Positions 1 through 8,099 of a stretch of 37,912 nucleotides of DNA are shown piece by piece. The notes beneath the pieces were generated by a model. It saw only the letters and a program-made list of their open reading frames with translations. It was not told where the DNA came from and made no database searches. The DNA is from SAR202 cluster bacterium (lineage in GTDB: Bacteria > Chloroflexota > Dehalococcoidia > Lucifugimonadales > Lucifugimonadaceae). Location of the stretch: contig RQOS01000050.1 in NCBI GenBank assembly GCA_008373205.1, positions 1-37,912 of the forward strand. The letters are read 5' to 3'. Positions within the stretch are counted from its first letter, which is position 1. Each line of letters opens with the position of its first letter. The translations under genes and the position numbers were made by a program.

Positions 1-987
1 AGATGTATTGAATTTCTCTAGAATAATTTTTCTTATAAAGTCAGCATTAACTCCTTCTTTAAAGAGAATACTTGTTAATGAATTTGAGTGTTCATCCTCG
101 TTTAATGGAAGTAATTCTAATCCCCAATTTTTTACAGCAAGCCTAGTTGCATTTGCATGCCTTTCATGTCTCTTAAAAACATTATCAAGTCCTTCTTTTT
201 TTAATAATTTCAACGCTTCTTCTAACCCAAAAAGAATATTAGTTGAAGGTGTATAAGGGAAAAATCCATTAATATTATTAGTGATCATTTCATTCCAATC
301 CCAAAAGGATCTTTTGTAATTATTAGACTTAGAAGCTTCTATAGCTTTCTCACTAACAAAATTAAATGCTATGCCAGGCGGTAACATTAAACCTTTTTGA
401 GACCCTGCAACGGTAACATCTACATCCCAGTCATCATGAGAATAATCAATAGAGCCAAGCGAAGAAATTGTGTCTACCATTATTATGGCTGGATGCCTTA
501 GAGACTTAATTATTTTTATTATACTTGGGATTTTCGAAGTCACTCCAGTAGAGGTCTCATTATGAACCATGCAGATAGCTTTAATATTGTGATCTTTATC
601 TTTTTTTATAACATCAGCAATTTTTTCAGCATCAACCCCTGATCTCCAATCTCCACTAATATAGTCAACTGTAAAACCTAATTTTTCAGCCATAGTTTTC
701 CATAATGTAGAAAAGTGACCAGTCTCAAACATCAGTATTCTATCACCTTCTGAAAGTATATTTACCAAAGAAGCTTCCCAAGCACCAGTGCCTGATGATG
801 GAAAAATTATAGGAGTTGATTCTTTTCCTTTTACAACTTCCTTTAATCCTTCGATAATATTTTTAGTCATATTTGAAAATTCAGGACCTCTGTGATCAAT
901 AGTTGGATAACTTATTGCCCTTAAAACACTATCTGGAACATTCGTAGGCCCAGGAATTTGAAGGAAATGCTTTCCGTTTTGTGTCAT
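1..987 (-). CDS. Class V aminotransferase, serine/alanine-glyoxylate type (C-terminus cut off by window edge)
   Basis: PLP-dependent aminotransferase of the alanine-glyoxylate / serine-glyoxylate family, which transfers an amino group to glyoxylate in the cytoplasm. The reading frame is open from the ATG at 987 to the left edge: 329 codons, so roughly 60 residues are missing compared with the usual ~390. The N-terminus reads MTQNGKHFLQIPGPTNVPD, with the family's PGPTNVP signature. The PLP lysine lies in AGSQKGLMLPPG at about residue 198, after a conserved VDTISSLGS stretch. An AGAGGTA-like Shine-Dalgarno precedes the ATG. It is divergent from the LysE exporter across an 81-bp gap that probably holds both promoters. 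Exact amino donor (Ser, Ala or Asp) cannot be told from sequence. Confidence 0.9.
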   Translation of the reverse strand, partial: MTQNGKHFLQIPGPTNVPDSVLRAISYPTIDHRGPEFSNMTKNIIEGLKEVVKGKESTPIIFPSSGTGAWEASLVNILSEGDRILMFETGHFSTLWKTMAEKLGFTVDYISGDWRSGVDAEKIADVIKKDKDHNIKAICMVHNETSTGVTSKIPSIIKIIKSLRHPAIIMVDTISSLGSIDYSHDDWDVDVTVAGSQKGLMLPPGIAFNFVSEKAIEASKSNNYKRSFWDWNEMITNNINGFFPYTPSTNILFGLEEALKLLKKEGLDNVFKRHERHANATRLAVKNWGLELLPLNEDEHSNSLTSILFKEGVNADFIRKIILEKFNTS

Positions 988-1068
988 AGCTACCTCTTTG
1001 GATTATTTTGCTAACTGTATTATATCTATGAAATATATTTTATGATGATAAGTAAATAATTATTAACA

Positions 1069-1683
1069 TTGAATACGTTCATTTTATTACAAGTTATTAT
1101 TACCTGCTTTCTAGGTGCTGCATCACCTGGGCCAAGTTTAGTTTTAATATCTAGAAATGGAATAGCAAACGGTATATTAAGTGGAACAATAACAGGCTTA
1201 GGGCACGCTGTAGGTATTTTCTTTTACTGCATGATATCAATCATAGGAATATCATTATTCTTTAGAATAAATTCTAAAATATTAGATTATCTAACATTAA
1301 TATTAGTTATTTATCTTATTTTTATAGCAATAAAAATTCTTAGGTCTAATTCAAATATCAAACAAAAAATAATTTCAAAAAAATTACTCACAGAAAACTT
1401 CATAGAGGGTTTTTTGATTTGTTTCTTTAATCCAAAAATAACAATCTTTTTCTTTGCAATTTTTTCTCAATTCATTAAATCTGAAACTACTATTTTTCAA
1501 ATCTTTTATCTTGCTTCCATTGCTTCAATAATAGATTTTCTTTGGTATACCTTTGTATCATTTTCTGTAGGAAATGGTGCTATTAGGAAATTTTTAAATA
1601 AAGAAAAAATATTAAATCTAAGTTCGAGTATGATCTTGATCGGAATTTCATTATTCATCATATATAAATTACTAATAAATTAG
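1069..1683 (+). CDS. LysE/RhtB family amino-acid exporter
   Basis: Inner-membrane exporter of the LysE/RhtB translocator family, which exports amino acids or related metabolites. The 204 residues match the usual ~205. The N-terminal signature GAASPGPSLVLISRNGIANG (family consensus PGP..l.v...g...G) and five to six hydrophobic segments are visible. A downstream NPK in a hydrophobic context (CFFNPKITIFFF) is the second family hallmark. The start is TTG: an in-frame TAA lies at 1057-1059, and no ATG or GTG comes before the PGP motif. No clear Shine-Dalgarno is seen. Its divergent neighbour is the aminotransferase; a link in amino-acid handling is only an inference. Substrate unknown. Confidence 0.85.
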   Translation: MNTFILLQVIITCFLGAASPGPSLVLISRNGIANGILSGTITGLGHAVGIFFYCMISIIGISLFFRINSKILDYLTLILVIYLIFIAIKILRSNSNIKQKIISKKLLTENFIEGFLICFFNPKITIFFFAIFSQFIKSETTIFQIFYLASIASIIDFLWYTFVSFSVGNGAIRKFLNKEKILNLSSSMILIGISLFIIYKLLIN

Positions 1684-1797
1684 ACATCTGGGAAAGTATT
1701 ATATATCTGACAAAAAAAAGTTATTTTTTTGAATTTTCAACTAAAAAATAAAAAATCAATTTTTCTGGGAAAAAAATTTATTGATTATTATTTTTTT

Positions 1798-1803
1798 TAT
1801 AAT
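1798..1803 (+). promoter_or_regulatory. Perfect TATAAT -10 box ahead of the structured RNA candidate
   Basis: A consensus TATAAT lies about 8 bp before position 1811, where the structured RNA candidate could start. No good -35 hexamer is seen at 16-18 bp upstream (the region is A/T runs), so this is suggestive only; TATAAT is easily found by chance in DNA this AT-rich. Confidence 0.3.
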
Positions 1804-1810
1804 ATTATTC

Positions 1811-2012
1811 AAATAACTTGATAAATATTCAGAGGAACTGCTAGATAACAGTCTGAAAAGTAGTGGTCTTTTTCGGCTTTCGGCGACGAAAAGTTTTTAA
1901 GAGTTTTTACCCTGTGTAAATAATGCTATCTGATTTATTATCAAGAAATAAGCCCGCTTCTTTGGCTTACTGGTTGATGCTCAGGCAGTTTACTCTGGAG
2001 GTGGGTTTTATT
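1811..2012 (+). ncRNA. Candidate structured RNA in a gene-free gap; family not recognised
   Basis: The 404-bp gap 1684-2087 has no plausible ORF, but its second half is clearly richer in G and C than the surrounding spacer and full of complementary segments. Helix A joins 1830-1842 to 1984-1997 (about 12 bp, with one mismatch and one bulge). A hairpin at 1870-1892 pairs TTTTCG with CGAAAA, then GC with GC, around a TTTCG loop. A local hairpin pairs AAGCC (1950-1954) with GGCTT (1964-1968). Helix B pairs 1947-1957 with 2001-2012 (11 bp including two G-U pairs, one bulge); it crosses helix A and competes with the AAGCC hairpin. I checked by eye against 6S, tmRNA, RNase P, SRP and common riboswitch cores and found no match. 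The strand is inferred from the upstream TATAAT. The RNA could be a stand-alone sRNA or a leader of the helicase gene that starts 75 nt downstream. Confidence 0.4.
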
Positions 2013-2087
2013 ATTTAAGAATGTGTCAAACAGGTTGTTAAGAAAAAACAAATGATCTATTCTAATTCATATATTTGTATATAAAAA

Positions 2088-5000
2088 TTGAAAAAAAATA
2101 AAAACATAACAGCTTATTCAATACAAGATTTCTCTCAATGCCAACATAAAACTTGGCTAGATTTTTTAGAAACTCCCAAAGATTTTTCTAAAAATTATGA
2201 TCCTTGGTTAGAAATTATAAGAAAAATTGGCATAGAACATGAAAGAAATTATTTAGATGAATTAAAAAAATCTGAAAACATTTATGAAATTGATAAAAAT
2301 CTTAGTTTTGAAGAAAAAGAAGAGCTAACAGATGAAGCGATAAAAAGAAATGAAAAAATCATCTATCAACCATACCTAAGATATAAAAAATTTACAGGAT
2401 CACCAGACTTTTTAGTCTTCAAAGATAATTATTACGAGCCTTGGGATGTAAAATCTGCATTCAGACTAAAGCCAGAAAATATTTTACAATTGTGTCATTA
2501 TTCTTATATTTTGGATAAAAAATACAGTTTACTCCCAAATTCTGGAAAAATAATTCTAAGAGATCAATCTTCACATGATATTGAAATAGGAAAGTATTAT
2601 GAATATTTTCTTAATATAAAAAATAGAATTTTAGATTTTATAAATTCTCAAAATGAAATCCCTGAAGCTTCTAAATGTAATTTATGTAACGTTTGTGATT
2701 ATAAACTGCTATGCGAAGCCAATTGGAAAAAAGAAGATCACCTAAATCAGGTTGCAAATATTAAAAAAAATCAAATAAAACTTCTTCAAAACCAAAATAT
2801 TGATACTCTAGAAAAATTATCCAAAATAGATTCAAATATTCAAATCAAGGGAATAAATAAAAATTCATTAGAGATTCTAAAATTACAATCCTCCTTGCAG
2901 TTAAACGAAAGAAATTCAAAAAAATTAGAATATAAAATAATATTTGACCAAAAAAAAGAAATTAACGATCCTAATAAACTAATAGGTTTTGAAATTTTAC
3001 CAGAACCATCTCAAAATGATCTATTTTTTGATATTGAGGGATATCCAATGTATTTTGATGATAATTCTAAATCATCAGGTTTAGAATATCTATTTGGGAT
3101 TTATTACAGATCTTTTGGGCAAGAGACTTTTTTGAAGTTTTTAGCTATAAATCATCAAGAAGAAAAAAAAGCATTTGAAGACCTAATTGATTTTATTTTT
3201 TCTCATCTAAAAAAATATAAAGACGCCCATATTTATCATTACAATGCTTATGAAGAAACAGCACTAAAAAAACTTTCTCAAAAATATGAAACTAAAATAT
3301 TTGAGGTTGATTTCATTCTTAGAGAAAAAAAATTAATTGACTTATTTAAAGTAGTTAAAGATTCACTACTTCTTTCAGCAGAAAATTATAAATTAAAAAC
3401 TATTGAAAAGTTCTATCAAATTAATAGAGAAGAAGATATTTCTTCAGGTCAAGACAGTTTAGTTGCATTTGAAAAATACTTAGACAGTGGCCATGAGGAC
3501 ATTTTAGAAGAAATAATTTTGTACAATAAACAAGATTGCAAATCATTAATTTATCTTCAAGATTGGCTTAATGAAATAAAACCAAAGAACATAAATTTCA
3601 ATAAAAATTTAATTGATGAAAAAATTAGTGAATCTAATCTAGAACAAATTCAGATTGAAAAAAATCTTAGTCTAACGATAGAAAATCTTGATGAATCTGA
3701 AAAAGAAATTAAACCAATTTTAGATCAATTAAATTTTTATAATAGAAAAGAACAAAGACCTGACTGGTGGAGCTTTTTTTCAAATAAAGAAAAAGACACA
3801 GAAGATCTTATAGAGGATAATAGTTGCATTGGTGGATTGAATCTAACCAATGAAAGTAATGATGGAAACTTTAAGATACTTAATTTTAAATATCCCGAAC
3901 AAATTACTAAAATGAAACCCGGAGACTCAGTTTTAGACCAGAATGGTGAGAATTCTGCTAGGATCCTATCCGTTGATTATAAAAACTTTGAAGTAAAGAT
4001 AAGATTAGGGAAAAATAAAATACCACCTTTATCATTGACACCTTCACAGCCGTTAAATACTAAATCTATTGATAATGCTGTTGCGGAATTTATAAAAGAT
4101 TATAGCTATAAAAATTCTTACCCAGCAATTAAATCTTTGTTACATAAAAAAGATACTTCATATAAAGGAAAGATTGAATTTAATAATTCAATACAGGCTA
4201 TAAAAAATAGAATTAAAAATATGAACAATTCTTATATTGTCATGCAAGGACCACCTGGAACAGGAAAAAGCTTTACAAGCTCAAGAATAATCTTAGATCT
4301 TATTGAATCAAACTATAGAATTGCAATAGTTTGTCACTCTCATAAAGCTATAATAAACCTTATTAAATCAATAGACGACTTTGCTGTTGAAAGTAAAGTT
4401 AATTTTAAAGGAATATATAAGTCTAGTTCAGGAAAAATTGATCACCAGTTCTCAAACATACAAATAGGTGATACTAATAAAGTCAATGTAAAAGATTACC
4501 AATTGGTAGCAGGTACTACTTGGGCTTTATCAAATTCTAATCATAGGATAAATAGTAAAGAAGATAAAAATTTTGATTACATTTTCTTTGATGAAGCAGG
4601 TCAAATGAGTATTTCAAAAGTTATTGCTTCTTCTTTATCTGCAAAAAATATAGTTCTTATAGGTGATCACATGCAATTACCTCAACCAACAACTGGCAAT
4701 ATAGAAGGAGAATCATCCTTATCACCTATTGAGTATTTGATTTCAGAAAAAAATACTATAAGTAATGATAAGGGCATTTTCTTAGATAAAAGTTACAGAA
4801 TGCATTCAAGCGTATGTGAGTTTATTTCAGATAGTTTTTATGAACAAAGACTCCATAGCGATGAGTTGAATAAAAATCAAAAAATAATTATTAAAGATAA
4901 AGAAATTAATAATGGTATTTTTGTCGCAGATATTAATCATTCTGATTATTCAGTGCAAAATATTGAAGAAGCTCAATTCACGAAAAATATATATAAACAA

Positions 5001-5411
5001 CTTATAAATAACACTTGGATAGATAGAGTAAATGAAAAGAAAAAGATAACTCAAAAAGATATTTTAATTGTTAGCCCGTTTAATGCTCAAGTTAACTTAA
5101 TTAAAGAAGAAATACCTGAAGCACAAGTAGGTACAATAGATAATTTTCAAGGACAAGAAGCCCCAATTGTAATAATATCCTATGCTTCTTCAGACCCTGA
5201 AAATATTCCAAGAGGTTCAGATTTTTTCTTTGACTTTAGGAGATTAAATGTATCAATTTCAAGAGCAAAGTGTTTAGCAATAATACTGCTCAACTCAAAA
5301 TTACTAAGTTATTATTGTTCATCAATAGAAGATATGGAAAGACTGAATTATTTTTGCAAGTTAAATTCTCTCGACAATAATATTGATAACTTATTAGAGA
5401 TTATTAACTGA
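2088..5411 (+). CDS. TM0106-family RecB-like nuclease fused to an SF1 (UPF1/DNA2-like) helicase
   Basis: A large 1107-residue DNA-processing protein. Residues ~1-215 form a RecB/Cas4-type PD-(D/E)xK nuclease: D107, D120, K122 (motif DVK), with C18 plus C197, C200, C203 and C209, the usual pattern for an Fe-S cluster. Residues ~310-500 look like a DEDD/RNase H-like exonuclease (FFDIEG at D315/E317; YNKQDC near 484). The C-terminal half is an SF1 helicase: Walker A GPPGTGKS near 721, Walker B FFDEAGQ near 834, then IGDHMQLPQP, GTIDNFQGQE and LNVSISRAK near 1054. The TTG start is forced by an in-frame TAA at 2082-2084. The family is widespread but its role is poorly defined; repair or replication-fork processing is inferred. 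There are no CRISPR or defence neighbours. Confidence 0.88.
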   Translation: MKKNKNITAYSIQDFSQCQHKTWLDFLETPKDFSKNYDPWLEIIRKIGIEHERNYLDELKKSENIYEIDKNLSFEEKEELTDEAIKRNEKIIYQPYLRYKKFTGSPDFLVFKDNYYEPWDVKSAFRLKPENILQLCHYSYILDKKYSLLPNSGKIILRDQSSHDIEIGKYYEYFLNIKNRILDFINSQNEIPEASKCNLCNVCDYKLLCEANWKKEDHLNQVANIKKNQIKLLQNQNIDTLEKLSKIDSNIQIKGINKNSLEILKLQSSLQLNERNSKKLEYKIIFDQKKEINDPNKLIGFEILPEPSQNDLFFDIEGYPMYFDDNSKSSGLEYLFGIYYRSFGQETFLKFLAINHQEEKKAFEDLIDFIFSHLKKYKDAHIYHYNAYEETALKKLSQKYETKIFEVDFILREKKLIDLFKVVKDSLLLSAENYKLKTIEKFYQINREEDISSGQDSLVAFEKYLDSGHEDILEEIILYNKQDCKSLIYLQDWLNEIKPKNINFNKNLIDEKISESNLEQIQIEKNLSLTIENLDESEKEIKPILDQLNFYNRKEQRPDWWSFFSNKEKDTEDLIEDNSCIGGLNLTNESNDGNFKILNFKYPEQITKMKPGDSVLDQNGENSARILSVDYKNFEVKIRLGKNKIPPLSLTPSQPLNTKSIDNAVAEFIKDYSYKNSYPAIKSLLHKKDTSYKGKIEFNNSIQAIKNRIKNMNNSYIVMQGPPGTGKSFTSSRIILDLIESNYRIAIVCHSHKAIINLIKSIDDFAVESKVNFKGIYKSSSGKIDHQFSNIQIGDTNKVNVKDYQLVAGTTWALSNSNHRINSKEDKNFDYIFFDEAGQMSISKVIASSLSAKNIVLIGDHMQLPQPTTGNIEGESSLSPIEYLISEKNTISNDKGIFLDKSYRMHSSVCEFISDSFYEQRLHSDELNKNQKIIIKDKEINNGIFVADINHSDYSVQNIEEAQFTKNIYKQLINNTWIDRVNEKKKITQKDILIVSPFNAQVNLIKEEIPEAQVGTIDNFQGQEAPIVIISYASSDPENIPRGSDFFFDFRRLNVSISRAKCLAIILLNSKLLSYYCSSIEDMERLNYFCKLNSLDNNIDNLLEIIN

Positions 5412-5447
5412 AATCAAAAAATAAAAAAACATTAAACGCTTTTAAAT
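5412..5447 (-). terminator. Weak terminator-like hairpin plus U-tract behind tRNA-Arg
   Basis: Read on the minus strand, downstream of tRNA-Arg, TTAAA-agcg-TTTAA (5445-5432) forms a small AT-only hairpin followed by two T-runs. The weak stem makes this tentative, but it is the only candidate end for the pepA-rraA-tRNA series. Confidence 0.3.
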
Positions 5448-5453
5448 TATTTT

Positions 5454-5530
5454 TGGCACGCCCGGGAGGACTCGAACCCCCAACCCTCTGGTTCGAAGCC
5501 AGATGCTCTATCCAATTGAGCTACGGGCGC
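5454..5530 (-). tRNA. tRNA-Arg (anticodon TCG), CCA encoded
   Basis: A complete cloverleaf can be folded on the minus strand: acceptor GCGCCCG pairs with CGGGCGT (position 1-72 is a G-U wobble), the D-arm contains AGCTCAATTGGATAGAGC, and the anticodon stem TCTGG/CCAGA encloses loop CTTCGAA, giving anticodon TCG. The T-arm contains GGTTCGAGTCC. The 3' CCA is encoded at 5456-5454. It lies 5 bp downstream of tRNA-His and is presumably co-transcribed. Confidence 0.95.
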
Positions 5531-5535
5531 ATATC

Positions 5536-5612
5536 TGGGGTGGGCGGAGGGGATCGAACCCTCGATCTACCGGGTCACAGCCGGTCGTGTTAACCACTAC
5601 ACCACGCCCACC
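5536..5612 (-). tRNA. tRNA-His (anticodon GTG), CCA encoded
   Basis: Minus-strand cloverleaf: acceptor GTGGGCG pairs with CGCCCAC, the anticodon stem ACCGG/CCGGT encloses loop CTGTGAC (anticodon GTG), and the T-arm contains GGTTCGATCCC. The His-specific extra G-1 is present in the gene at 5612, opposite C73. The CCA is encoded at 5538-5536. The gene begins only 10 bp after the stop codon of the rraA-like gene, so it may be transcribed as the tail of that operon. Confidence 0.96.
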
Positions 5613-5622
5613 ATGGGTAGTA

Positions 5623-6372
5623 CTAATGATTAGCAGGTCCTTTACCTATGGATTTTCGATACTCGTTAATTGTATCTTGAGAAGGCGGATAATACTTGCC
5701 AGGAACAACGTTTTCTTTCATAATTTTCTCCTTAACAAAAGCTTCTGCTCCTTCATGATCCTCTACCCACTCTATACATTCTTCAGCAAACCAAGAAGGT
5801 ACAACTGCTACTCCATCATTATCTCCTACTATCACATCTCCAGGTCTTACTAGTGCTCCTCCACACTGAATATCAATATTTTCTTCAGCAGGTTCAGCCC
5901 AAGGTCTACCTCCATAAGGAGTTCTTTCTTGAGCATAAACAATTAGGTTATATCCTTCTTCTTCCAATACATCTAAATCTCTAATTGCCCCATCTGTTAC
6001 TAGTCCTGCAGCTTTATTCATTTTTAAAAGTAATAACTTTACATCTCCTCCTATAGCTGCATATTTAGCTCCCATCATGTCTGCAACCAAAACATCATCT
6101 TCACCACATCTAGACATTGCTCTCATTTCAGGAGATTTTTCCTTATCTTTCTTATTTTCAGAATCAATATCTAATCTTGGTGGCAAAAATCTTAAAGTTC
6201 TTGCTCTTGCAGCTAATCTTTTATTTGGAGTCATTGGTTTAACCCCTTCCATAAACGGTAGAGGAACTCCTAAAAAATTATTTAAGCATGACCAAACTGT
6301 AGCTACAGGTACCTTTTTATATCTTTCTAATAGTTCTTTGCTTACTTCTACTGGTTTATATGATCTTTCCAT
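5623..6372 (-). CDS. RraA-like protein (HMG/CHA aldolase or oxaloacetate decarboxylase family)
   Basis: Cytoplasmic RraA-fold protein, 249 residues, slightly longer than the ~160-230 usual for the family. The hallmark segment is at about 101-132: GAKYAAIGGDVKLLLL, then GLVTDGAIRD, with R131-D132 of the substrate/metal site. Many such proteins are 4-hydroxy-4-methyl-2-oxoglutarate / 4-carboxy-4-hydroxy-2-oxoadipate aldolases or oxaloacetate decarboxylases. True RNase E inhibition is less likely, because this form has extra N- and C-terminal segments (FVKEKIMKENVVPGKYYPPS). It follows pepA by 11 bp and precedes tRNA-His by 10 bp, so the four genes look like one transcript. Substrate unknown. 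Confidence 0.85.
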   Translation of the reverse strand: MERSYKPVEVSKELLERYKKVPVATVWSCLNNFLGVPLPFMEGVKPMTPNKRLAARARTLRFLPPRLDIDSENKKDKEKSPEMRAMSRCGEDDVLVADMMGAKYAAIGGDVKLLLLKMNKAAGLVTDGAIRDLDVLEEEGYNLIVYAQERTPYGGRPWAEPAEENIDIQCGGALVRPGDVIVGDNDGVAVVPSWFAEECIEWVEDHEGAEAFVKEKIMKENVVPGKYYPPSQDTINEYRKSIGKGPANH

Positions 6373-6383
6373 AGTTCCCTCTT

Positions 6384-7904
6384 CTATTTTTGTAATTTAT
6401 TTGCTAATTCTATCAATAATCTTGTAGGTATCCCAGTGGCACCTTTATTATGCCATCTATCATCGGAGAGAGTCATCATGTTAGCTGCAATATCTAAATG
6501 AACCCATGGAGTATCCTTAACAAAATGATGAATAAAATGAGCAGCAGTTATAGTACCTGCATTTCTTCCACCAGTATTTTTTATATCTGCAATTAAGGAG
6601 TTATTCTGTTTCTTAGAGATTGAGTCTAATGGAAGTTCCCAAACAGAATCTCCTGTCTCCAAACCTGCATCAATAACACTCTTCATTAACTTTTCATCAT
6701 TTGAAAATCCTGAAATATTACCTCTTCCCAAGCCAATTGCTGCTGCACCAGTTAAAGTTGCAACATCTATAATTGCTTTAGCATTCATTTTTTTGGCATA
6801 AGTTACTGCATCTGCTAATGTAAGTCTTCCTTCAGCATCAGTATTCTCAATTTCAATATATGTTCCATCCATAGCTTTCACCACATCACTAGGTCTTTGG
6901 GCACTTCCACTTGGCATATTTTCTGTTGCTAGGCATAGAGCTTCTATATTTATATCTAAATTTAGATTAGCAATTGCTTCAATCGCAGAAATTACAGAAG
7001 CTGATCCACCCATATCTCCTTTCATTGAAAGCATAGATCCTGATGGTTTCAATGAAAGACCTCCACTGTCAAACATAATTGCTTTACCAATAAACCAAAC
7101 AGAATCTTCATTTTTTTTAGGTTTATAAGATAAATGAATAAGTTTAGAGGGTTCTACTGAGCCTTGACCTACTCCTAAAAATGCATTCATACCAAGTTTT
7201 TTACACTCGTCCTCCTCTAAAATTTTGCAATGAATTTTACTGTTTGCTAATTTTTTTGAATAATTTGATAATTCTGTAGGAGATAGAGTATTTGCAGGTT
7301 CATTAACTAGACTTTTGGCTTTCATTTCTGCTGTAGCAGTTATTATTGATTTTTCAACAACACTTTTTATTTTACCTTCATTTTTTGAAGATATAATAAA
7401 AATATTTGTATCCTCTTTTTCTTCTTCAATATTCGACTTGTATTTTTCAAATTTATATCTGCCTAAGAAAAATCCTTCAAAGGCGGATAATGTAAAATTA
7501 TGAAAATTTGCATCATAATTTATTACAGAGTCTGATAAAAATGAAATATTGTTAATTTTATTACTAATACTTAGTCTTCCTAAATTTGCAAATGCTGATC
7601 TAACAGAATTATTATCAGCACTTTCAGGATTTCCCAAACCAACAATAAATATTTTAGAGAAATTACTACTTTTAAATATTTTTTTTGGAGTATGAATAAT
7701 TTCTATCTTACCGTTTTCTGAGCTCAAATCTTTAGAAGAAATCATTTCAGAAATAATAGAATTTGTAATACTATCAACTTCACTAAAATCAAATTTGTTG
7801 TCTTTGAATAAACCTAATACGAGAGCATCAGATTTCACATTATCGCCAATATTCTTTTGTAATTTATAATTTATTTTATTCATAACAGATTTTTCGTTTT
7901 TCAT
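6384..7904 (-). CDS. pepA: Leucyl aminopeptidase, M17 family
   Basis: Two-metal cytosolic aminopeptidase that trims N-terminal residues from peptides. The length of 506 residues fits the M17 family (~480-500). Residues 1-170 are the variable N-terminal domain; the catalytic domain holds GKAIMFDSGGLSLKP (K274, D279, K286), MKGDMGGSA (D297) and the M17 signature NTDAEGRL (D356, E358, R360), so all metal ligands and the catalytic Lys/Arg are present. The usual glycine after K274 is alanine, which is conservative. The ATG at 7904 is used here; an in-frame ATG at 7883 (M8) is an alternative. It is first in a minus-strand unit with the rraA-like gene and two tRNAs. Confidence 0.95.
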   Translation of the reverse strand: MKNEKSVMNKINYKLQKNIGDNVKSDALVLGLFKDNKFDFSEVDSITNSIISEMISSKDLSSENGKIEIIHTPKKIFKSSNFSKIFIVGLGNPESADNNSVRSAFANLGRLSISNKINNISFLSDSVINYDANFHNFTLSAFEGFFLGRYKFEKYKSNIEEEKEDTNIFIISSKNEGKIKSVVEKSIITATAEMKAKSLVNEPANTLSPTELSNYSKKLANSKIHCKILEEDECKKLGMNAFLGVGQGSVEPSKLIHLSYKPKKNEDSVWFIGKAIMFDSGGLSLKPSGSMLSMKGDMGGSASVISAIEAIANLNLDINIEALCLATENMPSGSAQRPSDVVKAMDGTYIEIENTDAEGRLTLADAVTYAKKMNAKAIIDVATLTGAAAIGLGRGNISGFSNDEKLMKSVIDAGLETGDSVWELPLDSISKKQNNSLIADIKNTGGRNAGTITAAHFIHHFVKDTPWVHLDIAANMMTLSDDRWHNKGATGIPTRLLIELANKLQK

Positions 7905-7977
7905 ACAATTCTAATACTAAAAAGCACAAAAACAAAATAAAAATATAAGACATATAAAATAATAATTTATACTTGAT

Positions 7978-7995
7978 TTTTGAATTTGTTCAAAA
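7978..7995. promoter_or_regulatory. Palindrome TTTTGAA-N4-TTCAAAA in the pepA / MBL divergent promoter
   Basis: A perfect 7-bp inverted repeat with a 4-bp spacer sits in the 195-bp intergenic region between two divergent genes; a further half-site TTCAAAAA occurs about 16 bp on. For the MBL gene, TTGGTA (8027-8032) and TAAGAT (8050-8055), 17 bp apart, could be a weak promoter. Operator function is an inference, and AT-rich palindromes arise easily by chance. Confidence 0.3.
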
Positions 7996-8099
7996 CTTTA
8001 ACTAAAAAAGTTCAAAAATAAGTACTTTGGTACCTTTCTTTTTTTCTAATAAGATATTAAGTTTTGTTTATATTCAAAAAATTTACTGGGGGGTAAATA

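Noticed and set aside
8-256. Plus-strand ORF of 82 codons
   Set aside because: Lies antisense to the left-truncated aminotransferase, whose frame is fully open and matches a known family.
1811-2012. Identity as 6S, tmRNA, RNase P, SRP or a common riboswitch
   Set aside because: No tRNA-like 3' end, no GAGGAAAGTCC core, no SRP apical loop and no known ligand-binding core could be recognised; GATGCTCAGG only loosely resembles a 6S segment.
2088-5411. Cas4 or a defence-island nuclease-helicase
   Set aside because: The RecB-like nuclease resembles Cas4, but it is fused to a helicase as in the TM0106 family and no CRISPR repeats or defence genes flank it.
5503-5853. Plus-strand ORF of 116 codons
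   Set aside because: It runs antisense through both tRNA genes and the rraA-like gene; composition reflects the tRNA sequences and it has no homology signature.
6077-6427. Plus-strand ORF of 116 codons
   Set aside because: Antisense to the rraA-like gene and the pepA end; low-complexity shadow frame.
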